Shown here piece after piece: positions 9,200 to 17,957 of a DNA stretch of 64,000 nt. Each line of letters begins with the position of its first letter. Position 1 is the first letter of the stretch. The notes beneath the pieces were generated by a model. The model was not told the DNA's origin and searched no databases. It saw only the letters and a list, made by a program, of their open reading frames with translations. Where the stretch lies: assembly GCA_963719465.1 (NCBI GenBank), contig OY970386.1, positions 1,240,001 through 1,304,000 on the forward strand, read 5' to 3'. The DNA comes from JALHUB01 sp963719465. GTDB lineage: Bacteria > Chloroflexota > Dehalococcoidia > DSTF01 > JALHUB01. Both the position numbers and the translations under genes were made by a program.

Positions 9200-9271
9200 G
9201 CTTCCGCTTCCTCGTATCTCGCCACTAGAGGGAACTATCATTAGTAGATGAGATCCAGTGTTTGTTTTCGC

Positions 9272-9301
9272 TTGTTTTAAAATTCGACTTGGTGCTACAG
9301 T
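9272..9301 (+). promoter_or_regulatory. Candidate promoter of the ATP synthase operon
   Basis: TTGTTT (9272-9277) and TACAGT (9296-9301) are separated by 18 bp in an AT-rich patch that contrasts with the surrounding GC. The predicted transcript start is about 30 bases before the first gene of the operon. The hexamers are imperfect. Confidence 0.4.
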
Positions 9302-9340
9302 TCACAAGCCGATAGCCACCCTGAACGTGAGGCGAATCTG

Positions 9341-9565
9341 ATGGGCGGCCTTCCACCGGCCATGCGGCTCGTTGGGATCGGCTGGTATGTAGCTCTTTGC
9401 ATAGCGGCGGGAGTCGTCGGCGGTGTGTGGTTGGACGGGAAGTTTGGAACGAGTCCACTCCTGACGCTGATCGGTCTCTTCGCTGGTCTGGGTTTAGCCT
9501 TCTATGGCGGCTATCGAATGTTGATGGAAGTGATAGCGACGGTGAAGCCGAAGACGAGGGATTGA
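9341..9565 (+). CDS. AtpZ/AtpI family small membrane protein of the ATP synthase operon
   Basis: 74 residues with two transmembrane helices separated by a short loop (VGGVWLDGKFGTSPLLT), the typical AtpZ/AtpI hairpin: W-L-D in the first turn, G-x-x-x-G in the second helix. Such proteins help assemble the c-ring or carry Mg/Ca. The gene heads the atp operon, and its stop lies one base before the atpB start. A GAGG site precedes the ATG. Confidence 0.75.
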   Translation: MGGLPPAMRLVGIGWYVALCIAAGVVGGVWLDGKFGTSPLLTLIGLFAGLGLAFYGGYRMLMEVIATVKPKTRD

Positions 9566-9566
9566 G

Positions 9567-10646
9567 GTGGGCAAGCTCAAACTGTACTCGATCATTGCCC
9601 TGACTGTTGCCGCGATGCTCATCGGCTTCCTCTCGCTGCGGTCGGCGAGACCGATCGTTGAGCTGAAGGCAGAGACCGTAGTCAACATCGGTATCAACGT
9701 TACGAATACCATGATCACGGCGGTGATCGTGATCGTTCTCCTCATCGCCTTCGGCTACTTCGCTACTCGGAAGATGAGCCTGGTGCCGACGGGCATTCAG
9801 AACTTCTTCGAGATGATCGTCGAAGCGCTCTACAACATGGTCGTCGGGACGGCCGGGGAAAAGCACGCGCGGCGCTTCTTCCCGGTAATAGCGACGATTT
9901 TTCTCTACGTCGTTGTCGCCAACTGGTTCGGGCTGCTTCCCGGCGTGGCGACCATCGGCAAGGTGGAGCCGATGAAGAGCACGTCCGGAGAGGTATTGGA
10001 CAAAGGCACGGTATTCTCGAAAGTGGGCGGCATCAACATGATCCTGCCCGGCATCCCGTCTTGGCCGCCGCACGAGCCGCAAAGCATCGCTCTGGACGTG
10101 GCCAGCGATGCCACCAATCAGCAGAAGGAAGCGGCACTCGATTCGGCGACAGCGGACCTGAAGGCGGACCAGCAGGCCGGCGTGCTCGTCCCCTTTCTTC
10201 GGAGTGTCAATACTGACCTGAACGCGACGCTTATGCTCGCCATTATGTCCGCGATATTCGTAGAGTTCTGGGGTATCAGTTCGCAGGGCTTCTTTCGCTA
10301 CGGCAGCAAGTTTCTCAACGTGAAGCGTCTGCTGAAAGGCGATATCTTCAACGGCCTTATTGACTTCGTGGTGGGCATCCTTGAGTTCGTTGCCGAGGCC
10401 GCGCGCCTGCTTAGCTTCACCTTCCGACTCTTCGGCAACATCTTTGCCGGAGAGATGCTGTTCCTGGTCATCCTGTACTTGCTGCCGGTCATAGCGCTCG
10501 ACCTGGTTTACGGCATGGAGTTGTTCGTGGGGCTCATCCAGGCGTTCATCTTCGCGATGCTAACCCTTGTCTTCGGTGTCGTCGCCGTCACTTCGCATGA
10601 GGAGGAGGGCGTTGATCACGAGAGCGGGCCAACGGTGCCAGCCTAA
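9567..10646 (+). CDS. atpB: ATP synthase Fo subunit a
   Basis: Forms the proton half-channels facing the c-ring. GTG start at 9567. The essential stator arginine is in FTFRLFGNIFAGEM, and the preceding helix has RSVNTDLNATLMLA. At 359 residues it is about 100 longer than the E. coli protein. The extra length is a soluble loop rich in charged residues (about residues 135-210, containing PSWPPHEP and QQKEAALDSATADLKAD) between two helices. It is followed by a 62-bp gap with a GGGAGGAAAA site before atpE. Confidence 0.95.
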   Translation: MGKLKLYSIIALTVAAMLIGFLSLRSARPIVELKAETVVNIGINVTNTMITAVIVIVLLIAFGYFATRKMSLVPTGIQNFFEMIVEALYNMVVGTAGEKHARRFFPVIATIFLYVVVANWFGLLPGVATIGKVEPMKSTSGEVLDKGTVFSKVGGINMILPGIPSWPPHEPQSIALDVASDATNQQKEAALDSATADLKADQQAGVLVPFLRSVNTDLNATLMLAIMSAIFVEFWGISSQGFFRYGSKFLNVKRLLKGDIFNGLIDFVVGILEFVAEAARLLSFTFRLFGNIFAGEMLFLVILYLLPVIALDLVYGMELFVGLIQAFIFAMLTLVFGVVAVTSHEEEGVDHESGPTVPA

Positions 10647-10708
10647 GCGGGGACCTGAGGCTCTCTAAGTAAGAAATAGGGAACAAAGTAAGAACTTAGG
10701 GAGGAAAA

Positions 10709-10981
10709 ATGGAACTGATCAGCACGCTTCCGCTACTCGCAATCACCAACGGTGGCCTCAGGCTTATCGCTGCTGCTCTGGCGATCGGGTTTGGCGCTCC
10801 AGCACCGGCCCTCGCCATCGGTATGCTGACCGGCAAAGCCATGGAGGCCCTGGGCCGCAACCCCGAGGCACAGCCGGTAATCACGACGAACATGATCCTG
10901 GGCATCGCCTTCGCGGAAGCCATCGCGATCTACGCGCTGGTGGTTGCCATCATGATCGGTTTCGTGTTCTCGGCAACGTAA
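10709..10981 (+). CDS. atpE: ATP synthase Fo subunit c
   Basis: 90-residue hairpin of two helices joined by the polar loop ALGRNPEAQP. The ion-binding carboxylate is Glu in AFAEAIAIYALV. The Gln of Na+-type rings is absent from helix 1 (GAPAPALAIG), so proton coupling is expected. The N-terminus is longer than in E. coli and polar. A strong ribosome-binding site fits the high copy number of this subunit. Confidence 0.95.
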   Translation: MELISTLPLLAITNGGLRLIAAALAIGFGAPAPALAIGMLTGKAMEALGRNPEAQPVITTNMILGIAFAEAIAIYALVVAIMIGFVFSAT

Positions 10982-11002
10982 GTAACAAAGAAGGAACGTC
11001 TC

Positions 11003-11524
11003 GTGGATTTCGTCGTCTTAGGTATCAGCGCTCTGGGTATTAACCTGCCGGGATTGCTGGCGCAACTCATCGGCTTCTCCATTCTTCTGGCGGCGATGCG
11101 GATGATAGCCTACAAACCGGTCCTGCGCATGATGGACCAGCGCTCGCAACGCATAAGGGAGGGGCTCGAAGCGGCGGAGAGGATGAAGGAGCAGGCGACA
11201 CAGGCCGATGTCACCGTCCAGAAGCGATTGGAAGAGGCGCGCCAGGAGGGCCAGGGGCTCATCGGCCAGGCGCAGCAGATCGCCAACCGCATCCAGGAGG
11301 AGGCGCGGCAGGCGGCGCAGACCGAGGCGGAATCGCTTCTGACGAGGGCGCGCAACGAGATCGCCCTGGAGCGCGACGAGGCCATCGCCCAGATACGCCG
11401 CGAATTCGGCGACCTGACGATAACGGCCGCCGAGAAGGTCATCGGGCAGTCGCTGGACCGAAAAGCTCACGAGCGCCTGATAGAGGAAGTGCTGGCCCAG
11501 TCGAGCTTCCAGCAGAGCGCGTAG
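11003..11524 (+). CDS. atpF: ATP synthase Fo subunit b
   Basis: 173 residues from GTG at 11003. One N-terminal membrane helix (LLAQLIGFSILLAAM) is followed by a long charged helix rich in Glu, Arg, Ala and Gln (roughly residues 45-160), the peripheral stalk coiled coil. It sits 21 bp after atpE and 67 bp before atpH. There is a single b gene and no b' copy nearby, so the stalk is predicted to be a homodimer. Confidence 0.95.
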   Translation: MDFVVLGISALGINLPGLLAQLIGFSILLAAMRMIAYKPVLRMMDQRSQRIREGLEAAERMKEQATQADVTVQKRLEEARQEGQGLIGQAQQIANRIQEEARQAAQTEAESLLTRARNEIALERDEAIAQIRREFGDLTITAAEKVIGQSLDRKAHERLIEEVLAQSSFQQSA

Positions 11525-11591
11525 CAATAACGCCCGGAGCCGTTCGGACTGGATTCGGCGGGCCGGCGTTGGCGCGGCGCGGAGGCAGAGC

Positions 11592-12171
11592 ATGATAGTC
11601 GAGGCAGCAGCCAAGCGTTACGCACGGGCGGCCTTCGCGGTGGCCCTCGAGCAGGGCGACCCGAGGCGCTGGCTGGGCGATCTACGCGAGCTGAGCCAGC
11701 TTGTGGCGCAAGCTGACGTGGCGGCGGTGCTGCAGAGCGACCGGGTGCCGGACGGTGAGAAGGACCGTCTCCTGAAGGCGGCGCTTCCGGAACGTCGCGC
11801 CCGGCGTGCTGAATCTGGCGCGACTGCTCGTCGAGAAGCGGCGTGTCCGCCTCGTCGAGCAGATACGGTCGGAGTTTTCGGACCTGCTCGACGAGCACGA
11901 GGGCCGGGCGCGGGCGCTCGTCACGACGGCGGTGCCTCTCAGCGACGAGCAAAAGGCGGAAGTGGCGGCGAAGCTGGGCGCGATCACCGGTAAGAAGGTC
12001 AGCCTGGAGCAGGCGGTGGACCCCAACATCCTGGGCGGGCTCGTCGCGCGCGTCGGCGACACGTTGATAGACGGAAGCACACGCAGCAGGCTCCTCGCGC
12101 TGAAGAAGAGCCTGCGAGGCGGCGGCGGCTGGGTGCCGAGCCTTGGCGAAGGCGCCGCCGAGAGCGGTTGA
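11592..12171 (+). CDS. atpH: ATP synthase F1 subunit delta, with a one-base frame break
   Basis: Links the b stalk to the top of F1. The first part, from ATG 11592 with GGAGG upstream, reads AAKRYARAAFAVALEQ, the classic OSCP/delta N-terminus. The second part, in another frame, reads NLARLLVEKRRVRLVEQI and ends with the conserved DPNILGGLVARVGD. The frames meet at CTTCCGGAACGTC (11784-11796): removing one G at 11789-11790 joins them smoothly. The span is therefore one base too long. Either the sequence has an error, or this copy is broken and the operon would lack a working delta subunit, which seems unlikely. Confidence 0.88.
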
Positions 12172-12204
12172 GCATAGGCAGACAGTTGCAGCGGAGAGAG
12201 TGAT

Positions 12205-13716
12205 ATGGCAGTACGGCCCGAAGAGATAGCATCCATCCTCAAGCAGCAAATCGAGAACTTCGGCGCGGCGGTAACCGCGGTCGACGTTGGAGTGGTGATC
12301 GAGGCAGGCGACGGGATCGCCCGCGTCCACGGCCTCTCCAACTGCCTGGCCGGCGAGCTCGTGGAGTTCGAGAACGGCGCCATGGGGCTGGCCCTCAACC
12401 TGGAAGAGGACACCATCGGCATCATGGTGCTGGGCGACTACACGACGCTCGGCGAGGGCGCGGAAGTGCGCGCGACGGGTCGAATCGTGGAGGTGCCCGT
12501 CGGCGAGGCGCTGATCGGGCGCGTCGTCGACCCGCTGGGTAACCCCGTCGACGGCAAGGGACCTATCGCGACGGATAAGATGCGCCCGGTAGAGCGCATC
12601 GCTCCCGGCGTCGTCGACCGCCAGTCGGTCGATACGCCCGTTCTCACCGGCATCAAGGTCATCGACGCCATCACGCCGATCGGCCGCGGGCAGCGTGAGC
12701 TCATCATCGGCGACCGCACGACGGGCAAGAGCGCGCTGGCCATCGACACGATCATCAACCAGAAGGGCGGCGATCTGGCGTGCGTCTACGTCGCCATTGG
12801 GCAGAAGGAGTCTAAGGTGGCGCAGACGGTGGCGCTGCTTGAGCAGTACGGCGCTATGGAACACACCATCATCATCGTCGCGGGCGCTGCCGACCCGGCG
12901 CCGCTGCAGTACCTGGCGCCCTACTCCGGCTGCGCTATGGGCGAGGAGTTCATGGAGGCCGGGAAAGACGCCCTGATCATCTATGACGACCTTTCGAAGC
13001 ACGCCTGGGCCTACCGTCAGGTGTCGCTGCTGCTGCGGCGACCGCCGGGGCGCGAGGCCTATCCGGGCGACGTCTTCTATCTGCACAGCCGTCTGTTGGA
13101 GCGCGCGGCGAGGCTGTCGCCCGAGCTCGGCGGCGGCTCGCTGACGGCGCTTCCGATCATCGAGACGCAGGCGGGCGACGTTTCCGCCTACATCCCGACG
13201 AACGTCATTTCTATCACAGACGGGCAGATCTACCTGGAGACCGACCTGTTCAACGCCGGCATCCGGCCAGCCGTGAACGCCGGCCTTTCCGTGTCGCGCG
13301 TCGGCGGCTCGGCGCAGAGGCGGGCGATGCGCCAGGTGGCGGGTCGCCTGCGGCTGGACATGTCGCAGTACCGCAACGTCCAGGCGTTCGCGCAGTTCGG
13401 CACGTCGGAGCTGGACGTGGCGACGCGGAACCAGCTCGAACGTGGGCAGCGGGTGGAGGAGGTGCTGAAGCAGCCCCAGTACGAGCCGATGAAGCTGCAC
13501 GAAGAGGTAGAGATCCTCTACGCGGCAACCAGCGGCCAATTGGACGAGGTGCCGGTAAACAAGGTCCGCGATTTCGAGTCGGCGTTCCATAAGTTCATGG
13601 CGAGCAGCCACCCGGAGCTGGGACAGCAGATCGAGGACAAGAAGGAGCTTACGCCGGAGATCGAAGAGGGGCTGAAGGCGGCTATCGGCGAGTTCAAGCA
13701 GACAATGCCTTACTAG
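12205..13716 (+). CDS. atpA: ATP synthase F1 subunit alpha
   Basis: 503 residues, the usual length. Non-catalytic nucleotide-binding subunit of F1. The P-loop is GDRTTGKS, followed by the Q-K-E-S-K-V loop. The alpha signature near the C-terminal third is PAVNAGLSVSRVGGSAQ, with the arginine finger in SVSRVG. It is 33 bp after atpH and 35 bp before atpG, with a GGAGAG site upstream. Confidence 0.97.
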   Translation: MAVRPEEIASILKQQIENFGAAVTAVDVGVVIEAGDGIARVHGLSNCLAGELVEFENGAMGLALNLEEDTIGIMVLGDYTTLGEGAEVRATGRIVEVPVGEALIGRVVDPLGNPVDGKGPIATDKMRPVERIAPGVVDRQSVDTPVLTGIKVIDAITPIGRGQRELIIGDRTTGKSALAIDTIINQKGGDLACVYVAIGQKESKVAQTVALLEQYGAMEHTIIIVAGAADPAPLQYLAPYSGCAMGEEFMEAGKDALIIYDDLSKHAWAYRQVSLLLRRPPGREAYPGDVFYLHSRLLERAARLSPELGGGSLTALPIIETQAGDVSAYIPTNVISITDGQIYLETDLFNAGIRPAVNAGLSVSRVGGSAQRRAMRQVAGRLRLDMSQYRNVQAFAQFGTSELDVATRNQLERGQRVEEVLKQPQYEPMKLHEEVEILYAATSGQLDEVPVNKVRDFESAFHKFMASSHPELGQQIEDKKELTPEIEEGLKAAIGEFKQTMPY

Positions 13717-13751
13717 GCGTTCGTTTTCTTTCGACAGGCTGACGAGACAAA

Positions 13752-14630
13752 ATGGCGACAATTCGTGAAATCCGCAGGCGCATCCGCTCCGTCACCAGCA
13801 CGGCGAAGATAACGCGCGCCATGGAGATGGTCGCGGCGTCGAAGATGCGGCGGGCCCAGTTGAGCGCGCTGGCCGCGCGTCCGTACGCGGAGAAGATGCG
13901 GCAGATGCTTTCCGACCTCCAGGAGAGCCTGCAAAGTCAGCGACAGGAAGCGCCGCATCCGCTGCTTGAATCGCGCGAGGCCCAGAAGGTGGCGATAGTC
14001 CTCATCAGCACCGACCGCGGCCTCTGCGGCGGCCTCAACGCGAACCTCAACCGCTTCACAGCCGCCTTCGCGCTGGAGCACCAGAAACTGGAGGTGAAGA
14101 CGGTGGCGGTGGGCCGCAAGGCGCGCGACTTCCTCGTTCGTACTGGCCTCCCGGCGATCGCCGAGTTCACCAATCTCGCCGACTACCCGTCGCTGGACGA
14201 CGCCAGGCCGCTGGCCCGCGTAGTCATGGACGAGTACGTCTCCGGCAACGTCGACCACGTCTACCTGGTGTTCCCGCTTTTCATCAACACGATGGTGCAG
14301 CGCCCGGAGATGCGGCAGTTGTTGCCGATTCAGATCCCGCCGCGGGAATCGACGACGATGTCAGTGCAGTACATCTATGAGCCGTCGCCGCAGGAAGTGT
14401 TCGACGACCTGCTGCCGCGCTACGTCCAGCGCCAAGTGTACGAAGCGATATTGGAGAAGAGCGCCAGCGAGCAGTCGGCGCGGATGATCGCCATGCGCAG
14501 CGCGACGGACGCGGCAAACGAGATGGTTGACGATCTCACGCTGACGTATAACAAGGCGCGACAGGAAATGATAACCAAGGAGCTGCTGGACCTGGTCGGC
14601 GGCGCCGAGGCCCTGAAAACGGCCGGATAG
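13752..14630 (+). CDS. atpG: ATP synthase F1 subunit gamma
   Basis: 292 residues. Central rotor shaft of F1. The N-terminal helix has IRRRIRSVTSTAKITRAMEMVAASK split across the first 30 residues; the Rossmann-like middle has STDRGLCGGLNANL; and the C-terminal helix has SATDAANEMVDDLTLTYNKA. No inserted disulphide loop of the chloroplast type is seen. Ends 14 bp before atpD. Confidence 0.96.
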   Translation: MATIREIRRRIRSVTSTAKITRAMEMVAASKMRRAQLSALAARPYAEKMRQMLSDLQESLQSQRQEAPHPLLESREAQKVAIVLISTDRGLCGGLNANLNRFTAAFALEHQKLEVKTVAVGRKARDFLVRTGLPAIAEFTNLADYPSLDDARPLARVVMDEYVSGNVDHVYLVFPLFINTMVQRPEMRQLLPIQIPPRESTTMSVQYIYEPSPQEVFDDLLPRYVQRQVYEAILEKSASEQSARMIAMRSATDAANEMVDDLTLTYNKARQEMITKELLDLVGGAEALKTAG

Positions 14631-14644
14631 GACGGAGGTTTCAC

Positions 14645-16045
14645 ATGGCAACGGGCAAGGTTGTGCAGATCATCGGCACTGTTGTCGACGTGGAGTTCCC
14701 GCCTGATGAACTCCCCCAGATCTACAATGCCGTCGAGATCGAAATGGGCACGGAGAAGCTCATCGCTGAGGTGGAGCAGCACCTGGGCAACAACTGGGTG
14801 CGCTGCCTGGCGATGGGCTCGACGGACGGCCTGGGCCGCGGCGCCAACGCCGTCGATACCGGTCAGGCGATAACCGTCCCCGTGGGCCAGGAGACGCTGG
14901 GGCGTCTGTTCAACATCACCGGCGACGCAATCGACAACATGGGGCCGGTCGAGGCGAAGGAGCGCAGCCCGATACACGCCGTGCCGCCTTCCTTCGAGGA
15001 GCAGGCCACTACCGTCCAGATGCTGGAAACGGGGATCAAGGTCATCGACCTGATCACGCCGTTCACGCGCGGCGGCAAGGTTGGGGCCTACGGCGGCGCC
15101 GGCGTCGGCAAGACGCTGATCATCCAGGAGCTCATCCGCAACATTGCCAGCGAGCACGGCGGCACCTCCGTATTCGCCGGCGTCGGCGAGCGGTCGCGTG
15201 AGGGGAACGACCTCTGGCACGAGATGCGCGCGTCCGGCGTCATCGACAAGACCGTCCTTGTCTTCGGGCAGATGAACGAGCCGCCGGGAGTGCGCGTTCG
15301 CATCGGCTTCACCGGTCTGACGATGGCGGAGTACTTCCGCGACCGCGAGGGACAGGACGTTCTGCTCTTCATCGACAACATTTACCGCTACACGCTGGCT
15401 GGCATGGAGGTCTCGGCGCTGCTGGGCCGCATGCCGTCGGCCGTTGGTTACCAGCCGACGCTCTCGACGGAGATCGGCGACCTGGAGGAGCGGATCACAT
15501 CGACGAACAAGGGCTCGATCACGTCCTTCCAGGCGATCTACGTTCCGGCCGACGACTACACGGACCCGGGAGTGGCGACGACCTTCGGTCACCTGGACGG
15601 CGTCGTCGCCCTCGACCGCGCGCTCACGGAGCAGGGGCTGTACCCCGCCGTCGACCCGCTGATCTCGTTTTCGCGTATCCTCGACCCGAACGTCGTCGGC
15701 GAGGACCACTACCGGGCGGCCCGCGGCGTTCAGCAGGTGCTGCAGCGCTATAAGGACCTCCAGGACATCATCGCCATTCTGGGCATGGAGGAGTTGTCGG
15801 AAGAGGACAAGCTGACGGTGCAGAGGGCGCGTCGAATCCAGCGCTTCCTGTCGCAGCCGATGTTTGTGGCGGAGCCATTCACCGGCAGGCCCGGGCGCTA
15901 CGTACCGATCCGCGATACGGTGCGTGGCTTCAACGAGATCCTGGACGGCAAGCACGACGACCTGCCGGAGCAGGCGTTCTACATGGTCGGTGCGATCGAG
16001 GAAGCGCGCGAGGCGGCGGAGAAGCTGGCGGCCGGCGCGCGCTAG
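14645..16045 (+). CDS. atpD: ATP synthase F1 subunit beta
   Basis: 466 residues. Catalytic subunit of F1. Walker A is GGAGVGKT, the catalytic Glu lies in GVGERSREGND, Walker B is LLFIDNIYRYT, and the DELSEED lever reads EELSEEDK. Walker B differs slightly from the common FIDNIFRFT by two Phe-to-Tyr changes, which should be tolerated. GGAGG site upstream of ATG. Confidence 0.97.
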   Translation: MATGKVVQIIGTVVDVEFPPDELPQIYNAVEIEMGTEKLIAEVEQHLGNNWVRCLAMGSTDGLGRGANAVDTGQAITVPVGQETLGRLFNITGDAIDNMGPVEAKERSPIHAVPPSFEEQATTVQMLETGIKVIDLITPFTRGGKVGAYGGAGVGKTLIIQELIRNIASEHGGTSVFAGVGERSREGNDLWHEMRASGVIDKTVLVFGQMNEPPGVRVRIGFTGLTMAEYFRDREGQDVLLFIDNIYRYTLAGMEVSALLGRMPSAVGYQPTLSTEIGDLEERITSTNKGSITSFQAIYVPADDYTDPGVATTFGHLDGVVALDRALTEQGLYPAVDPLISFSRILDPNVVGEDHYRAARGVQQVLQRYKDLQDIIAILGMEELSEEDKLTVQRARRIQRFLSQPMFVAEPFTGRPGRYVPIRDTVRGFNEILDGKHDDLPEQAFYMVGAIEEAREAAEKLAAGAR

Positions 16046-16078
16046 GGGCGAGCGGCAGTCGCGAGAGGAAGTTAACCA

Positions 16079-16528
16079 ATGGCAAAGTTGAGCGTTGACG
16101 TTATCACGGCGGAGCGCGTCGTCTTCTCCGACACCGACATCGACGCGGTGGTTGCGCCGGGAGAAGTAGGCGAGTTGACGGTGCTGCCGTCGCACGCGTC
16201 GCTGATAACGTCGCTGGCGCCGGGTGAGGTGCGGCTGAAGAAGGCCGGCGAGGACGAGACGTACATGATGGTCACGGGCGGCTTCCTGGAGGTGCGCGAC
16301 GACAAGGTGGTCATCCTCGCGGAGTCGGCGGAGCGGGCGGAGGAGATCGATATCGCGCTGGCGCAGGAGGCGCGGGCACGGGCCGAGAGGCAGCTGGCCA
16401 GCCGCGAGGCGGAGGTCGACCTGAGCCGCGTGCAGGCGGAGTTGCGGCGCTCGCTCATCGCGATCAAGGTGGCGGAACGAAGACGGCGGCGGCGCGAGCC
16501 GGGCGCGGGCCCAGGCACCGGCCAGTAG
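16079..16528 (+). CDS. atpC: ATP synthase F1 subunit epsilon
   Basis: 149 residues. The N-terminal beta-sandwich (VVAPGEVGELTVLPSHASLIT) binds gamma and the c-ring. A C-terminal helical pair rich in Arg, Glu and Ala (roughly residues 85-135) can inhibit rotation. The last residues are an arginine-rich tail. It closes the atp operon; murA follows after about 140 bp. Confidence 0.93.
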   Translation: MAKLSVDVITAERVVFSDTDIDAVVAPGEVGELTVLPSHASLITSLAPGEVRLKKAGEDETYMMVTGGFLEVRDDKVVILAESAERAEEIDIALAQEARARAERQLASREAEVDLSRVQAELRRSLIAIKVAERRRRRREPGAGPGTGQ

Positions 16529-16668
16529 TCTCCAATAGGAGCATTTCCCTTTCCTCTGGACAATCTGGACAGCATAGCTGCGTCTTTCGGGCTCCGGCCG
16601 CGGCTTGAAGTCGGCCGGTAGTGATGGTAGTGTTAGGCCCAAAGCAACCCCACACGATTGGTGAGACC

Positions 16669-17952
16669 GTGGCAGGAGACCGTTTTCTCGTAGAGGGGGG
16701 GCACCGGCTGGAGGGGAGCGTGCGCGTGAGCGGCAACAAGAACGCCGCGATCCACGCGCTCGCGGCTACTCTCCTCACCGCCGATGATTGCTTCCTGGAG
16801 AACGTTCCCGAGATCCAGGATGTTCGCTTCATGGTGGAGATCCTGCGCGCGCTCGGTGCGACGGTCGAATACGTTTCGCCGTCGTCGCTGAGGGTGAAGG
16901 CGGATGGTATCAGCCGGCTGGAGGCGCCGAGCGAGCTGGCGGCGCACCTGCGAGGCAGCTTCCTGGTGATGGGGCCGCTGCTCAGCCGCTTCGGCGAGGC
17001 GACGTGCTGCCCGCCGGGCGGCGATATCATCGGGCTGCGGCCGGTCAACGTGCATCTGGACGGTTTTCGGCGCCTGAACGCGACGGTCGACCGCTACGTC
17101 GACCGGTACACGGCGCGCAGCACGCGGCTGAAGGGGAGCCGGATATTCCTCGACTACCCGAGCGTGCTGGGAACGCAGAACCTGCTGCTGGCGGCGACGC
17201 TGGCAGAGGGCAGGACGACGCTGGTCAATGCGGCCGCGGAACCGGAGATCGAGAGCCTGATCGACATGCTGAACCAGATGGGCGCGCGCATCTCCGGCAC
17301 CGGCGGACACACGATAGAGATCGAAGGCGTCGGTGAGCTGCACGGCGTTCGTCACACCATAATCCCCGACCGCATCGAATCGGGCACGTTCGCAATCGCT
17401 GCCGCCGCGACGCAGGGCGACGTGGAGATCGTGGACGGCGTGCCGCGGCAGCTCGACGCGCTGATCTGGAAGCTGGAAGAGGCGGGCGTGGCTGTCAAGG
17501 AGACGGTTGGGGGGCTGCGGGTGACCTGTACGGGCCCGCTTCAGGCGATCAACGCGCAGGCGGTGCCGTATCCGGGCCTGGCGACTGACCTGCAGGCCCC
17601 CCTGGCGGCGCTGCTGACGCAGGCTCGGGGCGTGAGCTCGATCTACGAGCGGGTGTTCGAGAACCGCATGCTCTACGTCGGCGAGTTGCGGAAGATGGGT
17701 GCGGAAGTCATCACGTCCGGGACAACGGTGATCATCACGGGTCCGACGCCGCTGTTCGGCGCGAATGTGCGGGCGGTCGACCTGCGGGCGGGCGCGGCGC
17801 TGGTGTTGGCGGCGCTGGCGGCGGACGGCGAATCGGAAATCGGCGACATATTCCATCTGGACCGCGGCTACGAGCGCTTCGACGAGAAGCTGAGGTCGCT
17901 GGGAGGCCGCGTTCAGCGGGTTGGAGTGGCGATGCGAAGGGAAGCTGGGTGA
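16669..17952 (+). CDS. murA: UDP-N-acetylglucosamine 1-carboxyvinyltransferase with Asp at the catalytic Cys position
   Basis: First committed step of peptidoglycan synthesis: transfers enolpyruvate from PEP to UDP-GlcNAc. The Lys-Asn pair lies in SGNKNAAIHAL. The loop normally reading GGCxIGxRPxDxH here reads PGGDIIGLRPVNVHLDG, so the active-site Cys (Cys115 in E. coli) is Asp. That swap is known to preserve activity and to give fosfomycin resistance, as in mycobacteria. GTG 16669 fits the family N-terminus (427 residues); ATG 16624 is an alternative. The stop overlaps the possible GTG start of mreB. Confidence 0.93.
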   Translation: MAGDRFLVEGGHRLEGSVRVSGNKNAAIHALAATLLTADDCFLENVPEIQDVRFMVEILRALGATVEYVSPSSLRVKADGISRLEAPSELAAHLRGSFLVMGPLLSRFGEATCCPPGGDIIGLRPVNVHLDGFRRLNATVDRYVDRYTARSTRLKGSRIFLDYPSVLGTQNLLLAATLAEGRTTLVNAAAEPEIESLIDMLNQMGARISGTGGHTIEIEGVGELHGVRHTIIPDRIESGTFAIAAAATQGDVEIVDGVPRQLDALIWKLEEAGVAVKETVGGLRVTCTGPLQAINAQAVPYPGLATDLQAPLAALLTQARGVSSIYERVFENRMLYVGELRKMGAEVITSGTTVIITGPTPLFGANVRAVDLRAGAALVLAALAADGESEIGDIFHLDRGYERFDEKLRSLGGRVQRVGVAMRREAG

Positions 17953-17957
17953 GGCTT

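Noticed and set aside
11467..16642. Very long minus-strand ORFs opposite the atp genes
   Set aside because: They are high-GC shadows of conserved plus-strand ATP synthase genes.
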